Positions 54,724 through 64,000 of a stretch of DNA of 64,000 bases are shown in pieces. The stretch is from Apoderus coryli (lineage: Eukaryota > Arthropoda > Insecta > Coleoptera > Attelabidae). Below the pieces are notes generated by a model. It had not been told where the DNA came from. It made no database searches and saw only the letters and a list, made by a program, of their open reading frames with translations. The DNA is taken from NCBI GenBank assembly GCA_911728435.2, contig OU452198.1:16030001-16094000 (forward strand). Reading direction: 5' to 3'. The stretch's first letter is position 1. Each line of letters starts with the position of its first letter. The position numbers were made by a program, and so were the translations under genes.

Positions 54724-54749
<26 letters not shown>
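52128..54749 (+). mobile_element. LINE insertion 2, 5'-truncated, young
   Basis: It lies between copies of TAATG (52123-52127 and 54750-54754) inside the DD41D-type transposon and ends with AATAAAGAGATTATTATTAT plus further ATT units (54716-54749). It retains a single uninterrupted 807-codon frame. Confidence 0.85.
52148..54571 (+). CDS. LINE ORF2: partial endonuclease plus reverse transcriptase
   Basis: This frame encodes the last third of an AP-type endonuclease (VGDFNVHYSS near residue 4; DAYHPAIHI near 77) which nicks the target. A linker and reverse transcriptase follow: MTAGVDNIPAFII (~313), DPWKMGRVCPVHKSG and NYRPISILS (~360), IYTDFSKAFDKID (~434), GVPQGSTLAPLLF (~493) and catalytic FADD (~521). 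The C-terminal region has YVRSKLEYASIVWSP. The frame is open upstream of 52148, where GTG is only the first codon listed, so the true start is lost by 5' truncation. No stop is present, unlike in every other LINE here. Confidence 0.9.
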   Translation: MIIVGDFNVHYSSDSSIRDPKLVTIHDFSHMLSLQQYNDVSNYHNDVLDLVLCNFSCTVEPCPPLVAEDAYHPAIHIRFSCNIDPQQKNFCPSTETRKYNFNKANYLLLYELIAGQDWSWLYHVSDVNAAVRQFHSKIASILDIAVPTLKARSKKFSYPCWYPLDLIKDIKEKYKCLRKWRSSGTPCHLHRFQFLRTQIKQRISQAYRSYVNRIQDSIKDDPTQLWKYIRNKKQRSRIPGVMFDDGGVALSDPLGIVSAFASFFRGVYVDSVEDAVVDVFNDDNDMIAVGLLDFDDVLVALRRLRPKMTAGVDNIPAFIIRDCATVFAKPLQYIFNLSLQSNTFPDPWKMGRVCPVHKSGELDRIVNYRPISILSNFSKVFEIALHNKLFNQVKAKLVWQQHGFFQKRSTVSNLVTFLQDVYPAVGRGFQVDAIYTDFSKAFDKIDHSLMQQRMNDIGFSRKLIAFFGSYLTTRQQFVEYNGYRSDCFFVPSGVPQGSTLAPLLFAIFVNSIGDNFSSQHLLFADDLKLYSVVRCADDCDRLQRDLHMLSVWCDLSKLPLNANKCKSITFTKRLTPVMHNYILNGIALERCNVIKDLGIYVDSELTFNDHVSHVSAAALRMLGFIFRQTKNFNNIDCLKTLYFAYVRSKLEYASIVWSPMYHVHIRRLENIQRKFLKYLSFKLDGCFPSRGCSHGLLLNRFQFQLLSERRIYVSQIFIFKLINGLLDCPRLLHQIGFRVPRLHARASDIFWVPQVHANYETRAPLFRACNYCNRLTIHENINYFNASLNSFKRDLRGYLQANEIDII

Positions 54750-54754
<5 letters not shown>

Positions 54755-54889
54755 GTTGACAAATAGTTTTATCGTCATTTAATGTGCGCATTTTATTTTA
54801 AATGTTTACGCATAACGAAAAAGTTGACATGTTATTTGTCAATCCGATTTAAAACGAAGGACATTTTGGCATTAATTTTGGTGTGGTAT

Positions 54890-55216
54890 TATTAACGGGC
54901 ATTTAATTGCTCCATACTTTTACGTAGGTGTTTTATGCAGTGAAGGATATTTGCAATTTCTTCAAGAGCAACTTTCTGTGCTTCTCGAAAATGTGCCATT
55001 ACAGTTACGAGCAAGTATCTTTTTCCAGCATGACGGGGGCGGCGCTCCAAGCAAGAATTACTAACACATAACTTAGAACATTTAACGGAAAAAATTAGAA
55101 ATGCATGCAATGAACTCTCAAGAGAAATGTTATGTAAGGCCTCAGGAAGAGCAGTAAGGAGAAGATTAGATAAGCGTTTACAACTAGGAGGTGGTCACAT
55201 TGAAAATTTGTTGTAG
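54890..55216 (+). pseudogene. Transposase remnant of the LINE-bearing DD41D element
   Basis: The plus strand reads GHLIAPYFYVGVLCSEGYLQ, FLQEQLSVLLENVPLQLRAS, IFFQHDGG, which ends with the second catalytic Asp. A large deletion removes the third Asp region. The end resumes HLTEKIRNACNELSREMLCK and LGGGHIENLL before a stop at 55216. The DNA-binding half is missing altogether. Order and spacing match the catalytic domains at 9.1 and 47.9 kb. Confidence 0.8.
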
Positions 55217-56434
55217 TGATTGATTTCCTATAATTAATTAGTAGTAACGTATAGTATTACTATGTTTAATTCTGTGGTAATAATAGTTACTATTAAATAA
55301 TATCATCTGTTTTTGTAGTGTTTAATAAGTAATTATTATTAACAACCGATGCATAATACGTATCTTCTCTCTTGACTGAATATCAAATGTTTGACTTATA
55401 TTAGAAGTTATCACACGAATCCAATTTGTCAACCATTAGTTTAAGTATTGACAGATATACTTGCAGTTTGTTTCCAAAGCCTACTTCTGTAAAAGTTGTG
55501 ACGGTTGCGAATTTTTCATATTAGTTTTTTCTACGAATTTGCTTATAATTTTTTAACGAATGAAGAAAGCACATTTTTTTCTTTACAAAAGTTGTTTAGA
55601 AAAATTAGCTCTTTTGAACTATGCAAAAATATAGGTATGTTTCTGTAAAAAAAAGTTGATGACGTCATTTACTTGAGTTTCCAAACTTGGAAACAAAATG
55701 AAATATGGGTTAAAATGGAGCCTACTTAATCCTATTTAAGAACCTCTTTTCCGAATTCTTCTATCGTTTGTCATTTTCTCATAACAGAGCTGGGACATCG
55801 AATTTTGCTCACCCTGTACAAATTCCGGTCGTTAAAACAGAAATACCATTTTTGTGCAGGATAGCATACATCAACTTCGTTTGAGATACAATTTTTTAGT
55901 TTATTTTATTGATTTGGATCAATAAGAAATTAAACAATTTGTCTATTTATAAGTTACGGGGGAGGATGGATCTATTTATTCAGAATTAAATTATGATAAA
56001 TGTTACTAAGATTGTGGATGTCAGTTCGATCAGTTACGTTATTATTCTGTTTTTTAATGTGTATCATCTCTATCATTTCTTTTGCATGCGTTTAAGTTGC
56101 AAGAATTTTTATGTTGTTAAAATCAAATGAATGGTTCTATGACTCTGGATGCTTTGTTAATGCAGTTGTGTTATTGTTAGGGTTTTTGTGACTGCGTATA
56201 ACCTTTTTTCCAAGTGTAGTTTTGGTTTCTCCGATGTAAACTCCGTTACAGTCCCTACAGTGAATTTCATACACTACATGAGTTTTTTCATGGTTTGGAT
56301 GGATTTTAACAAATTATTCCTTTTGTGACAAACTTTTTAAGTCATACTTTTTGAGTTTATGCTATACAGATTCAGACAATCCTCTGATGTATGGTAGAGA
56401 TATATATTTATTTACTGGTGGCTTATTTGTATTA

Positions 56435-57675
56435 CGAGGGTTGCCTTTTATATTTCCGGATTAGAGAACCAAAAACAAATATTAATCATCGAAAATCACT
56501 TTATTGTTTTTCAAAATATTCCCCGTGAAGATCTATACACTTTTGCATGTGTTTGAACCAATTGTCGAAGCACTTTTGCCACTCTGATTGAGGTATCTCC
56601 AAAACATGCATTCTGAATGCAGCAACCGCTTCTTCAGGTGTCGAAAAACGTTGACCTCTCCGTTTGTTTTTTACGTACGGGAATAAAAAGAAGTCATTCG
56701 GTGCCAAGTCAGGACTATACCGCGGATGACTCATGCAATCGATGTTTTGGGTGCTCAAAAATGCAGTTGTTTGAGCCGATGTGTGAGAGCTCGCTTTGTC
56801 GTGGTGAAGAGTGATCCGTCTTCGGCGGTTGGTTTTCCTGATTTCTTGGAAGACAACTGTCAAACAAATGGTTGTCTACCACTCAGAATTGACTGTTCTA
56901 GTGGTACGGATGCGACATGTCGTTTTTCCGAAAAAACAGGCGACCATTTGCTTGGATTTGGCTCATCTTGAAACACCCATACAGTCGACTGCTGTTTATT
57001 TTCGGGCTCATATACGTAAAATCCACGATTCATCACCTGTCACGATGTCATAGACATGTTTCGAAGCATCGCGATCGTATTTTTTGAGCATTTCTTTCGA
57101 CCAATCGACACGAGCCTTGTTTTGAGCGATTTACAAATTGTGTGAGATCCAACGCGAACAAATTTTTTTGACAGTCAAATGCTTATGCAATATTGAATGT
57201 AGGCTGGTCCCACTAATGCCTAAGGTTGTCTCAATCTCTTGATATGTCACATGACGATCTTGCAATATCAGTTCGCGCACAGCATCAATGGTTTTCGGAG
57301 CAACAACTGATATTGGACGACCTTCACGAAATTCGTCTTGGAGTGAACTATGACCACGATTGAATTCACCATACCATCGATAAACACTGGTCCTTCATCG
57401 CTAAAAATTGAATTAAGTTCATCCATGCACTGTTGCTAAGTTAATCCACGTCGAAAGTTGCAAAAAATAATCGCACGAAAATGTTCACGATTTAATTTCA
57501 TTTTTGGGTCGAGATGAATCTTTTAAGTTACTGTAAACAACACAAATAGCGCTCTTATGTCAAAACGTTCTGAGTACGTATAACCTCAAAAATGTCCAAC
57601 TTTACGATAGAGCTGTAAGTTGCCCGATTGCAACACCAGGGTTGCCAAATCCCGAAATATAAAAGGCAACCCTCG
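56435..57675 (-). mobile_element. Complete-length mariner (DD34D), TA-flanked
   Basis: The ends CGAGGGTTGCCTTTTATATT and AATATAAAAGGCAACCCTCG are inverted, with TA on each side (56433-56434, 57676-57677). The 1241-bp size is normal for mariner. It sits inside a Penelope-like element. Confidence 0.95.
56501..57501 (-). pseudogene. Mariner transposase, frameshifted
   Basis: It begins MKLNREHFRAIIFCNFRRGL at 57501. After a stop and shift it reads YRWYGEFNRGHSSLQDEF, RPISVVAPKTIDAVRELIL and YQEIETTLGISGTSLHSIL (two helix-turn-helix motifs), then KKICSRWISHNL. The catalytic domain has TGDESW (first Asp), LHHDKASSHTS (second) and YSPDLAPNDFFLFP (third, 34 residues on). All three Asp are kept, unlike in the 46-kb copy. 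At least three frameshifts/stops still inactivate it. Confidence 0.9.
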
Positions 57676-58230
57676 TATTGTTGTGTCTTTCATTATAATG
57701 TTTATGGGTTCTGTTTTTGAACATTTTGTTTATAAAGCTTGGTGGATAATTGTTTAGAATAATAATGTTTTTTGATTTTAACGACACTTCTTTTTTGAGA
57801 AAGAGGATGGTTTGATAGGTGATTGGTATATCTTCCAGACCATGTTGGTTTTGCAACCCATTTTGTACGTATTTTCTTTTTTTTGGTTAATAAGGGTGAG
57901 GTCAGGAAAGTTTATTTGATTACTTTCTTCCATTTCTGTAGTAAACTTCAGTGATAGGACATATCTGTAAATGAAGATAAGTTTAGCTGTGCTATTACAC
58001 TAGACAGCGTTGCATCCATTGCTGCACCTTCTATTTGTTGATAGTATGTATCATATTGAAAATAAGTTAAAAATTGATATACGAGGTTGAAACAAATAAC
58101 TTAAATTAATAGAACTGAATAGGTTTTCGAAGTTTTAATTTTGTTATCGTTTCTGATTGCCTCTTCCTTTGCATAGATTCCATTGATAATGTTTTTAATA
58201 AAGTGAGGCGGAAATAGACAACTGTGGCGT

Positions 58231-59109
58231 AATTTTAGATAAATTCGAAAAGCCGGGGATTTTTTGTGGTTTAATAAATTTTAAAATTGGTTAAAACACT
58301 TGCTGAACATTTAGATAAGTCTGCAATTGTTAAAGGGTCGTCTAAAGAAATTTGGACCGATATATTAGATTTTATGTTGAGGGTATATTATGGAAATATT
58401 TTACGTGTAATAAAAATTTTGCATTATTTGCTGATAATAACCGATGAACGGATCAGGTGTTTCTGCGATATCTCAGTTAGTGGTATAGTATTTAGGGTAT
58501 CTACAGCACCTCTAGTTTTCACCAACACGAGCTGCCACTGTCTCTTTATATTTAACTCAAGAGGAATTCCATTTGATTATTACCTATTTGATTTATTCAA
58601 GAGACAGACCATTAACTAGTAAGCTCTATGATATATTTTTAGAAATGAGAAGTAATCTTTAAGAACAAAATACCGTTTGTTTTTATAATTTATGTTGATT
58701 CTTAGGAATTAGCTCTTATTTCCAAATCCTATTTATGTCACTAAATGTATCAGGTGTACGATTTTTATTCAAAATCGTAAACCTTCCTTCTTTGTTTCAT
58801 TCTATTTTTGTTTCTTTGAACATTCCTTGGTAATTATTACAGGAAGTATCTGTAACATTGTCCAAAAAGAATTTCATCGTTCAAAATTGCGTAATTTTCT
58901 TAGTTGGACTTCGGTCAGGACTATATATGGAGCAAACTCTAATAATTCGACGCGTCTTTGCTCTAAATTTTTTTAAATTATCTTGGAAACTCAGTGATGT
59001 ATACCAGAAAACAACAACCGATTGTGGGAATTTTCGTCTTGCATATCCCAAAGCACTTTGTGGATTTTTGCGGCGCTTATTATTAGTTCAGTAAAATTTG
59101 CCGACATTT
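58231..59109. other. Unassigned DNA
   Basis: Two open frames (58287-58619, 58858-59094) show no recognised domain. The left part may be decayed 5' sequence of the Penelope-like element. Confidence 0.4.
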
Positions 59110-59812
59110 GACTTTCACGCACAGGGAAAGTATTGTGAACGCGCTAAAAAATTATGAGATAAAGACGGATATAACCCTTTTGAAGTTCCCTGAGACGATT
59201 AAGACCATTTTCAGATGGAAGTCTGTCTGTCTGTGTGTATGTGTGTCCCCAAACGCTTTAACCAATTGAGCTAAATTTTGGTATTTGCGTTTGGGCCAGT
59301 CCTAGGATGAAGCCATTAGATTTTGGTTGAAATCGCTAAAGCCGTGTGATAGGGGTGGACACAACCGGTAAATTTTCATATATCAATAGGGGTAATGATA
59401 CATCATTTTAAATCATTATTTATCTGATCTACAGCGATAGGTCACTTTTGATATTTGTCCCTTTAATTCTCGAGAAAAGAGCGTCTAAATGTCAGCAGTT
59501 AGTTAATTGGAACGTATACTTATATACTTATAACAAAAATATAATACACTATTTATTACCAGGTTTCTGTTGGGTCATTGGTAGCGCGCTCGCTTCGCAT
59601 GCGGAAGGTTACGAGTCCTAGCTCTGGCAATACTTTTTATTTTCTAATTTTTGAATAAAGTAGTTAGTCTGTTACGTTAGTTTATTGGAAATAATGAAAA
59701 TAATACAAGTATTATAATAATAATTATTATTAAAATTCTGTTTCGTTACGCAGGTCATATATTTTAGATTATATTATAACTTGTCGGGAAAGTTTTGGGG
59801 TGAGACAACTAC
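59110..59812 (+). mobile_element. tRNA-like composite repeat, copy F (longest)
   Basis: It starts ACTTTCACGCACAGGGAAAG and ends CTTGTCGGGAAAGTTTTGGG. Inside are a GTCT/GTGT microsatellite, ACCAATTGAGCTAAATTTTG, and a tRNA-like core at about 59573-59630 (GGTCATTGGTAGCGCGCTCG, TTCGCATGCGGAAGGTTACG). It is the fullest copy at about 700 bp. Confidence 0.75.
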
Positions 59813-60012
59813 AGCGATTAAAATTAAATAATTTGATCGCTATAGTCGCTTACGCGCTTTAAGTCGCCAACGCAGGACAGCCCCAACTCCATCTTGGCAA
59901 TGCTTGCTTGTTTGGATAATTGTTGTAAAAAATTATTGTACGAATATTTTCTCTGTTAATTTTCGAACAATTTGTTGAACCAAAGGTAGAGGTTAATTTT
60001 CACTAGGGATAT

Positions 60013-60612
60013 TACTTTCCCACACCGGGAAAGTTTCTGGTTGCAACCGCTTTAGCCCTGTGATTTTCAAATCGCAGTAGGGTTCAAGTAATTCATCATT
60101 TTAAAGGAATTTTTATCTGCTTTACTGTGATACGTTACTTTTGATATTTGCCTTCATAATTCTGGAGAACATTGCGTTTAAAAATTCACCAGTTTGTCAG
60201 TTGGAACCTATAACTCTTATTAGAATATAGTAAAGTAATTTGAAAAGGGTTTTTTGGCGTCATTGAGAGAGCTTGCACTTCGCATGCGGAAGGTTCTGGG
60301 TTCGAATCCTAGCTCTAGCAATGTTTTTTATTTCTAATTTTTACATCGCCAAAATTAAAGTGTGACAAAACCAGACTATCACAAAGCATTCTCCTCGTGG
60401 ACTGGTTCAATAAAAGTCATTGACTATAGTGAATCTTTGATGAAAACATTTCGTTACCCAGGTGCATTATTTATTTAAAATGCAGTATGACTTGCATATT
60501 TTAAATTAAAATGTAGAACATCCATCCGCAATGAACTGCACTATAAATTATTGAGGCGATATGGATAGTTCAACCTTCGGGAAAGAATTGGGGTGACACA
60601 AACCGATTTTTA
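60013..60612 (+). mobile_element. tRNA-like composite repeat, copy G
   Basis: It starts ACTTTCCCACACCGGGAAAG; the core at 60256-60321 has GGCGTCATTGAGAGAGCTTG and GGTTCTGGGTTCGAATCCTA. It ends TTCGGGAAAGAATTGGGGTG then CACAAACCG. The 3' half contains unrelated DNA at about 60345-60550. Confidence 0.7.
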
Positions 60613-60791
60613 TTTAGTTCGGCCAATAATTTTAGTAGGGACTGAAAAGGGTTGTTCCCTATAATACACATATATGAAATTTCCGAAATAAAAGGTGGAT
60701 GCATTTCGTCATATTTTTACATTTCGATGATATGGATTATTTCATGAAACTTATTACATTTGCTCCTAATTGTCTAAAAATACTAAATATA

Positions 60792-61949
60792 CAGGGTGAG
60801 TTATTAGTGCATCGAAGTTCGATATTACCTCAACGACCAAAAATTTCACGCAAAACAAAGCAGCCAATGTGTAGGCAGTCATAAAGTACGTATTTTAAAA
60901 TTATTGATACTTGTACAGGGTGCCTCATCTCATCAGGGTGAACCAAACTTACGTTTTTTAGATGGAAAGCCCTATTTATTATTCCACAATTTCAGTTTAG
61001 ACTTGACATTAATCATACCAAAATTTTAGAAAATTATACAGAGTGGTTCAAAAGTTACCACTAGTATTATATGCAAAACATGGTGAATTCTAAGGCTTCT
61101 ATACTGCATGGAACTGCAATAATTTAAACTCTGCTTCTTACGGGCATAGCTTTTTGATAGTTACCAACTTTGAGAAAAAGATAATTGTTAGTATATAGTG
61201 CAAAAATTTTCCAAATTTTCCAAATGTGACACCCTGTCTATAATATCAAAAACTGAAAGGAAAATTGATAAACTTGTATTCTTATATATCCTTTCTTATA
61301 CCTAAAGCTATTAGTTTGTAAGATATTTTCATTTATGAAATGTGCCTTCATCTCCAAACAACACAACGTCAAAAAAATCTACCTGATTGTGAATTTGTTG
61401 TTTAGCCCATTGGCAGAACATAATTCGCCGGAGATAGTCATCTTCATTTTGTTTTTACGTAGAAAAGCTATTAGTTTTTAAGATATTTTCATTTAAACAA
61501 AAAAATATTAGAAAATTTGGACTTTACGTGATCATTTTGCATAGGTATACCTAATTTAATTTTTTTGATATTTGTTATTGAAAACATTACACAAAATCAC
61601 CAAAATAATATTTTTCACTATATACTAACAATTATCTTTTTCTAAAAGTTGGTAACTATCAAAAAGCTATGCCCGTAAGAAGCAGAGTTTAAATTATTTC
61701 AGTTCCAGTACAGAAGCCTTAGAATTCGCCGTGTTTTGCATATAATACTAGTGGTAACTTTTGAACCACTCTGTATAATTTTCTAAAATTTTGGTATGAT
61801 TAATGTCAAGTCTAAACCAATGAAATTATGGAATAATAAATAGGGCTTTCCATTTAAAAAAACGTAAGTTTGGTTCACCCTGATGAGTTGAGCCAAATTT
61901 TTCGTCTTTGAGGTAATATCGAACTTCGACTCACTAATAACTCACCCTG
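60792..61949. mobile_element. Foldback element with ~340-400-bp arms
   Basis: It runs from CAGGGTGAGTTATTAGTGCA to ACTAATAACTCACCCTG, between TA dinucleotides. Arms 60792-61205 and 61610-61949 pair, except for an extra ~75 bp with an internal CAGGGTG in the left arm (60840-60920). The centre encodes a transposase scrap. Confidence 0.85.
61315..61445 (-). pseudogene. Transposase scrap inside foldback element
   Basis: The minus strand reads NEDDYLRRIMFCQWAKQQIH and NQVDFFDVVLFGDEGTFHK, the block around the first catalytic Asp of DD41D-type transposases (usually LFSDE.TFH). About 40 codons remain, showing that the foldback element derives from an autonomous relative. Confidence 0.7.
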
Positions 61950-63399
61950 TATATTCACGTTTATCGGAACATATGTTTGTTATACTTAACTACTACTAAT
62001 TGTCTTAAAAAGTGAAAGACCTTGAGGGGCGATTTTGAAATTTGTACGTTTATGTAGGTATATAATTATTTGTTTAATTTGAAGCGCCTTAAAATAATTA
62101 TTGAGAAATGTTTATACAAATTACGGTATAATGTTAATTTAACACGTCTCTTTCACTTATTCACACTGCATTGCATTTACATATACCACACATTTTATGC
62201 AAATTGTTGCGTTACTTCCAATAATGTGTGGTGATTTTGTTACGCGAAGTCCAAGTTCTGTCTCTATTCTTTTATACAGGGCGTGCACAGCTTCTACTTT
62301 TGTATCCAATTATTAGGTACAATTTTAATCCTTATATTTTCTGCTAGTGCTGTCTCTGTCGTCGAAAATCTGCAAAAAAATTACCGCTATCTTCGTGACT
62401 TAACTTAAAGCTGCAGCGAAGGTGCAGCCGCAGGTCTGTCTATATAGAAAATTTGTTTTTCGCTGCATCCCAACGGGTACTTATCAAGGGGATTTAATGC
62501 GGCCACACTATTTTATTAATGAATTTAATTACATCTACAACAGTTCATTTTGTGTTCGACGCAGAGGGAGATATCAACTATTTCCCATCCATCTGACTTA
62601 GGTTATTGACAAACATATGATCACATCCATGCATCTGACGGCTCTCTGGCACTTTACGTTATTAACACTTTTTCAGTAATATTACTTCAAATACACAATG
62701 ACAACTTCTAAATTTACTACAACTATATGGAATACCCATTTTATCACACTACAATATACAACATGTTGATAGAAATTGATCTTAAACAAGAAAATAATGC
62801 CAAAAACTTTTAGACTATTAATGTAAACAAAGAAAATAATATAAACTAGTTGACACAAGCAATTTGTCTGTCGTGTTAGAAAAAACGTCTTACCAAAACC
62901 AAATTATGATGTGAAACTAGAGGTGTCAACTAAACTAAAATAAGTGATACCAACGTTAGAAAAAAATATTATCAAATTATGACAAACCAACGAACCATAA
63001 TAGAGAGATATGGTAGTCCTAAAAAATAACGTCCGCCGCTATTAACGTTAATTTAACACCAACGAGTTTCAAATAGAGAGATATGGAAGTTCTAAAAAAT
63101 AACGTCACCTATGATGACAATCATATTATAGGCATCCATTTTTAGGCTAGCAGATTTAAAATACCGATCTAATATATTTATAGTAGGTATTTAGTATAAA
63201 ATTTCATAGGGGTATTGAATTTGACAAGTGGATTTATTATTATTATAAATTATTAATTATAAATTTGTGTTTCGTTTTTTGATTTGGCAGTAGGTTAAAA
63301 TAAGGACTTTTTGGAATACTATGTATTGGAGTTTACGTAATCTTAAAAATCCTCCATTGAAAAAAATAAAATATCTCATCTATGGTGACGACTCATTAG
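61950..63399. other. Unassigned DNA with one short direct repeat
   Basis: ATAGAGAGATATGG plus CTAAAAAATAACGTC-type sequence occurs twice (about 62998-63032 and 63074-63108). Nothing else recognised. Confidence 0.4.
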
Positions 63400-63555
63400 G
63401 ACATTTTAGAGACTATACCTTGAATTGAATTTCGAAAATTTCGGTGTCTGTATTGTCCAATATAGTGCACTCAAATAACATAATACCAACTGCATAGCAC
63501 TTCTGGTTATACCGGAAGTTGATGGCAACTTTGTTATTTTAAATAGAACACCCTG
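63400..63555. mobile_element. CACCCTG-ended MITE, partial
   Basis: The right end AATAGAACACCCTG is followed by TA. The internal CTTCTGGTTATACCGGAAGT links it to the MITEs at 8.36 and 36.36 kb. The left end is not found. Confidence 0.5.
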
Positions 63556-64000
63556 TAAATTATTACTTTTTTGGATTCTCCATAAGATTCTGGACATGTT
63601 TCATGTATCATGTCCTATGCATATGTTTTTGATAATATATCAAGATTTTTGTCAATATTGACACTTCAGGGCTAAATAATAATCACATTTTTTTCTCATA
63701 AGGTAATCTTTGTTGATTATAAATTAAAGAGGTTTCTTAATTTCATACGAGATATGTTTTAAAATTTCAAAATGACAAGTATATTTTTATAATTTTATCC
63801 TACTTATCATTAAAAATTAGGTCATTTTTGTAATAGGTTGTCGATTTCGAAAATGCATAATTTTCGAAATATCCTCAGTACCGTTGACTATGCTCGAATG
63901 GCTTGAATAGTATTTTGGGTAATTTCTGGTTACTGCCAAAAATTGTTATTATTTTCATGGCTAACTAAATTAATTACCCAAAATAATATTCGATCCATTC
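63556..64000. other. Unassigned DNA
   Basis: No gene or repeat recognised up to the window edge. Confidence 0.4.

Larger units (their letters stand above)
50812..55816 (+). mobile_element. DD41D-type transposon with ~370-bp TIRs and two LINE insertions
   Basis: The left end CAGGGTGAGCAAAACTCGAT and right end ATTTTGCTCACCCTG lie between TA dinucleotides. TIR sequence is continuous on the right (55445-55816). On the left it is split by a LINE: 50812-51076 and 52000-52127 are the two halves. A second LINE fills 52128-54749. Without inserts the element would be about 1.45 kb. Confidence 0.9.
55972..58230 (-). pseudogene. Penelope-like element RT / GIY-YIG endonuclease, split by a mariner
   Basis: Penelope-like elements encode a telomerase-related reverse transcriptase with a C-terminal GIY-YIG nuclease. 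On the minus strand the RT part has CFNLVYQFLTYFQYDTYYQQ, IEGAAMDATLSSVIAQLNL (family form EGAAMGSPLSP), LKFTTEMEESNQINFPDLTL and NNYPPSFINKMFKNRT in another frame. After the mariner at 56435-57675 it resumes LPYIRGLSESV, then THVVYEIHCRDCNGVYIGET (GIY-YIG block, 56226-56280). It ends VTDRTDIHNLSNIYHNLILN and a stop at 55972. Several stops and shifts make it inactive. RT motifs upstream of IEGAAM were not recognised clearly. Confidence 0.85.

Noticed and set aside
58287..58619. 110-codon open frame
   Set aside because: No recognised motif; the opposite strand carries decayed Penelope-like sequence to its left.
1..64000. Host protein-coding genes
   Set aside because: Every frame with recognisable similarity belongs to a mobile element; the rest are short and lack domain signatures. 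Small exons could be missed by eye.

Overview
The window looks like heterochromatin-like or otherwise gene-poor insect nuclear DNA. It is AT-rich, has no long host gene that I can recognise, and is packed with decayed and nested transposable elements (TEs). Arthropod origin is suggested by the mix of families: DD34D and DD41D-type Tc1/mariner elements with CAGGGTG-type ends, several jockey/CR1-type non-LTR retrotransposons with (ATT)n tails, a Penelope-like element, a PIF/Harbinger remnant with a MADF gene, hAT pieces and a Crypton-like tyrosine recombinase. I cannot name the order. All family names come from reading translations and motifs by eye; no database search was run.

Layout. 1-1595: 5'-cut non-LTR element. 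1907-2959: deleted mariner-like element. 3.0-3.6 and 5.3-5.67 kb: hAT pieces. 5.67-6.53 kb: one end of a long-TIR (terminal inverted repeat) element that recurs at 42.8-44.7 kb. 6.6-8.6 kb: small DNA-element remnants. 8.9-10.88 kb: near-complete DD41D-type element whose transposase gene appears to carry a spliceable 90-nt intron. 11-17.5 kb: MITEs, a large foldback element and a tRNA-like repeat. 17.9-18.9 kb: third DD41D-type family. 19.17-21.06 kb: PIF/Harbinger remnant. 23.6-26.2 kb: long non-LTR copy. 28-36 kb: two inverted copies of a noncoding 1.5-1.85 kb repeat, a 110-bp minisatellite split in two, LINE 3' ends, and hammerhead-ribozyme-like sequences. 37-42 kb: foldback element, LINE ends and tRNA-like repeats. 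42.3-45.2 kb: the long-TIR element inserted into an old reverse transcriptase. 46-49 kb: a mariner fused to another long-TIR transposon. 49.1-50.2 kb: tyrosine-recombinase pseudogene ending in a long palindrome. 50.8-55.8 kb: a DNA transposon carrying two LINE insertions. 55.9-58.2 kb: Penelope-like element split by a complete mariner. 59-64 kb: two tRNA-like repeats, a foldback element and unassigned DNA.

The genes do not form pathways; they are replication proteins of independent mobile elements, nearly all broken. The longest intact frame is the 807-codon reverse transcriptase at 52.1-54.6 kb. The most interesting items are: (i) a candidate type I hammerhead ribozyme at 30.46-30.51 kb with relatives elsewhere in the window; (ii) a Crypton-like recombinase gene followed within 12 bp by a ~118-bp palindrome, with a palindrome of similar design at 12.4 kb; (iii) a ~580-bp-TIR transposon encoding a cysteine-rich protein of a family I know only as unassigned arthropod repeat proteins; and (iv) a composite repeat with tRNA-like core and inverted ACTTTCCCG/CGGGAAAGT ends present in at least seven copies.
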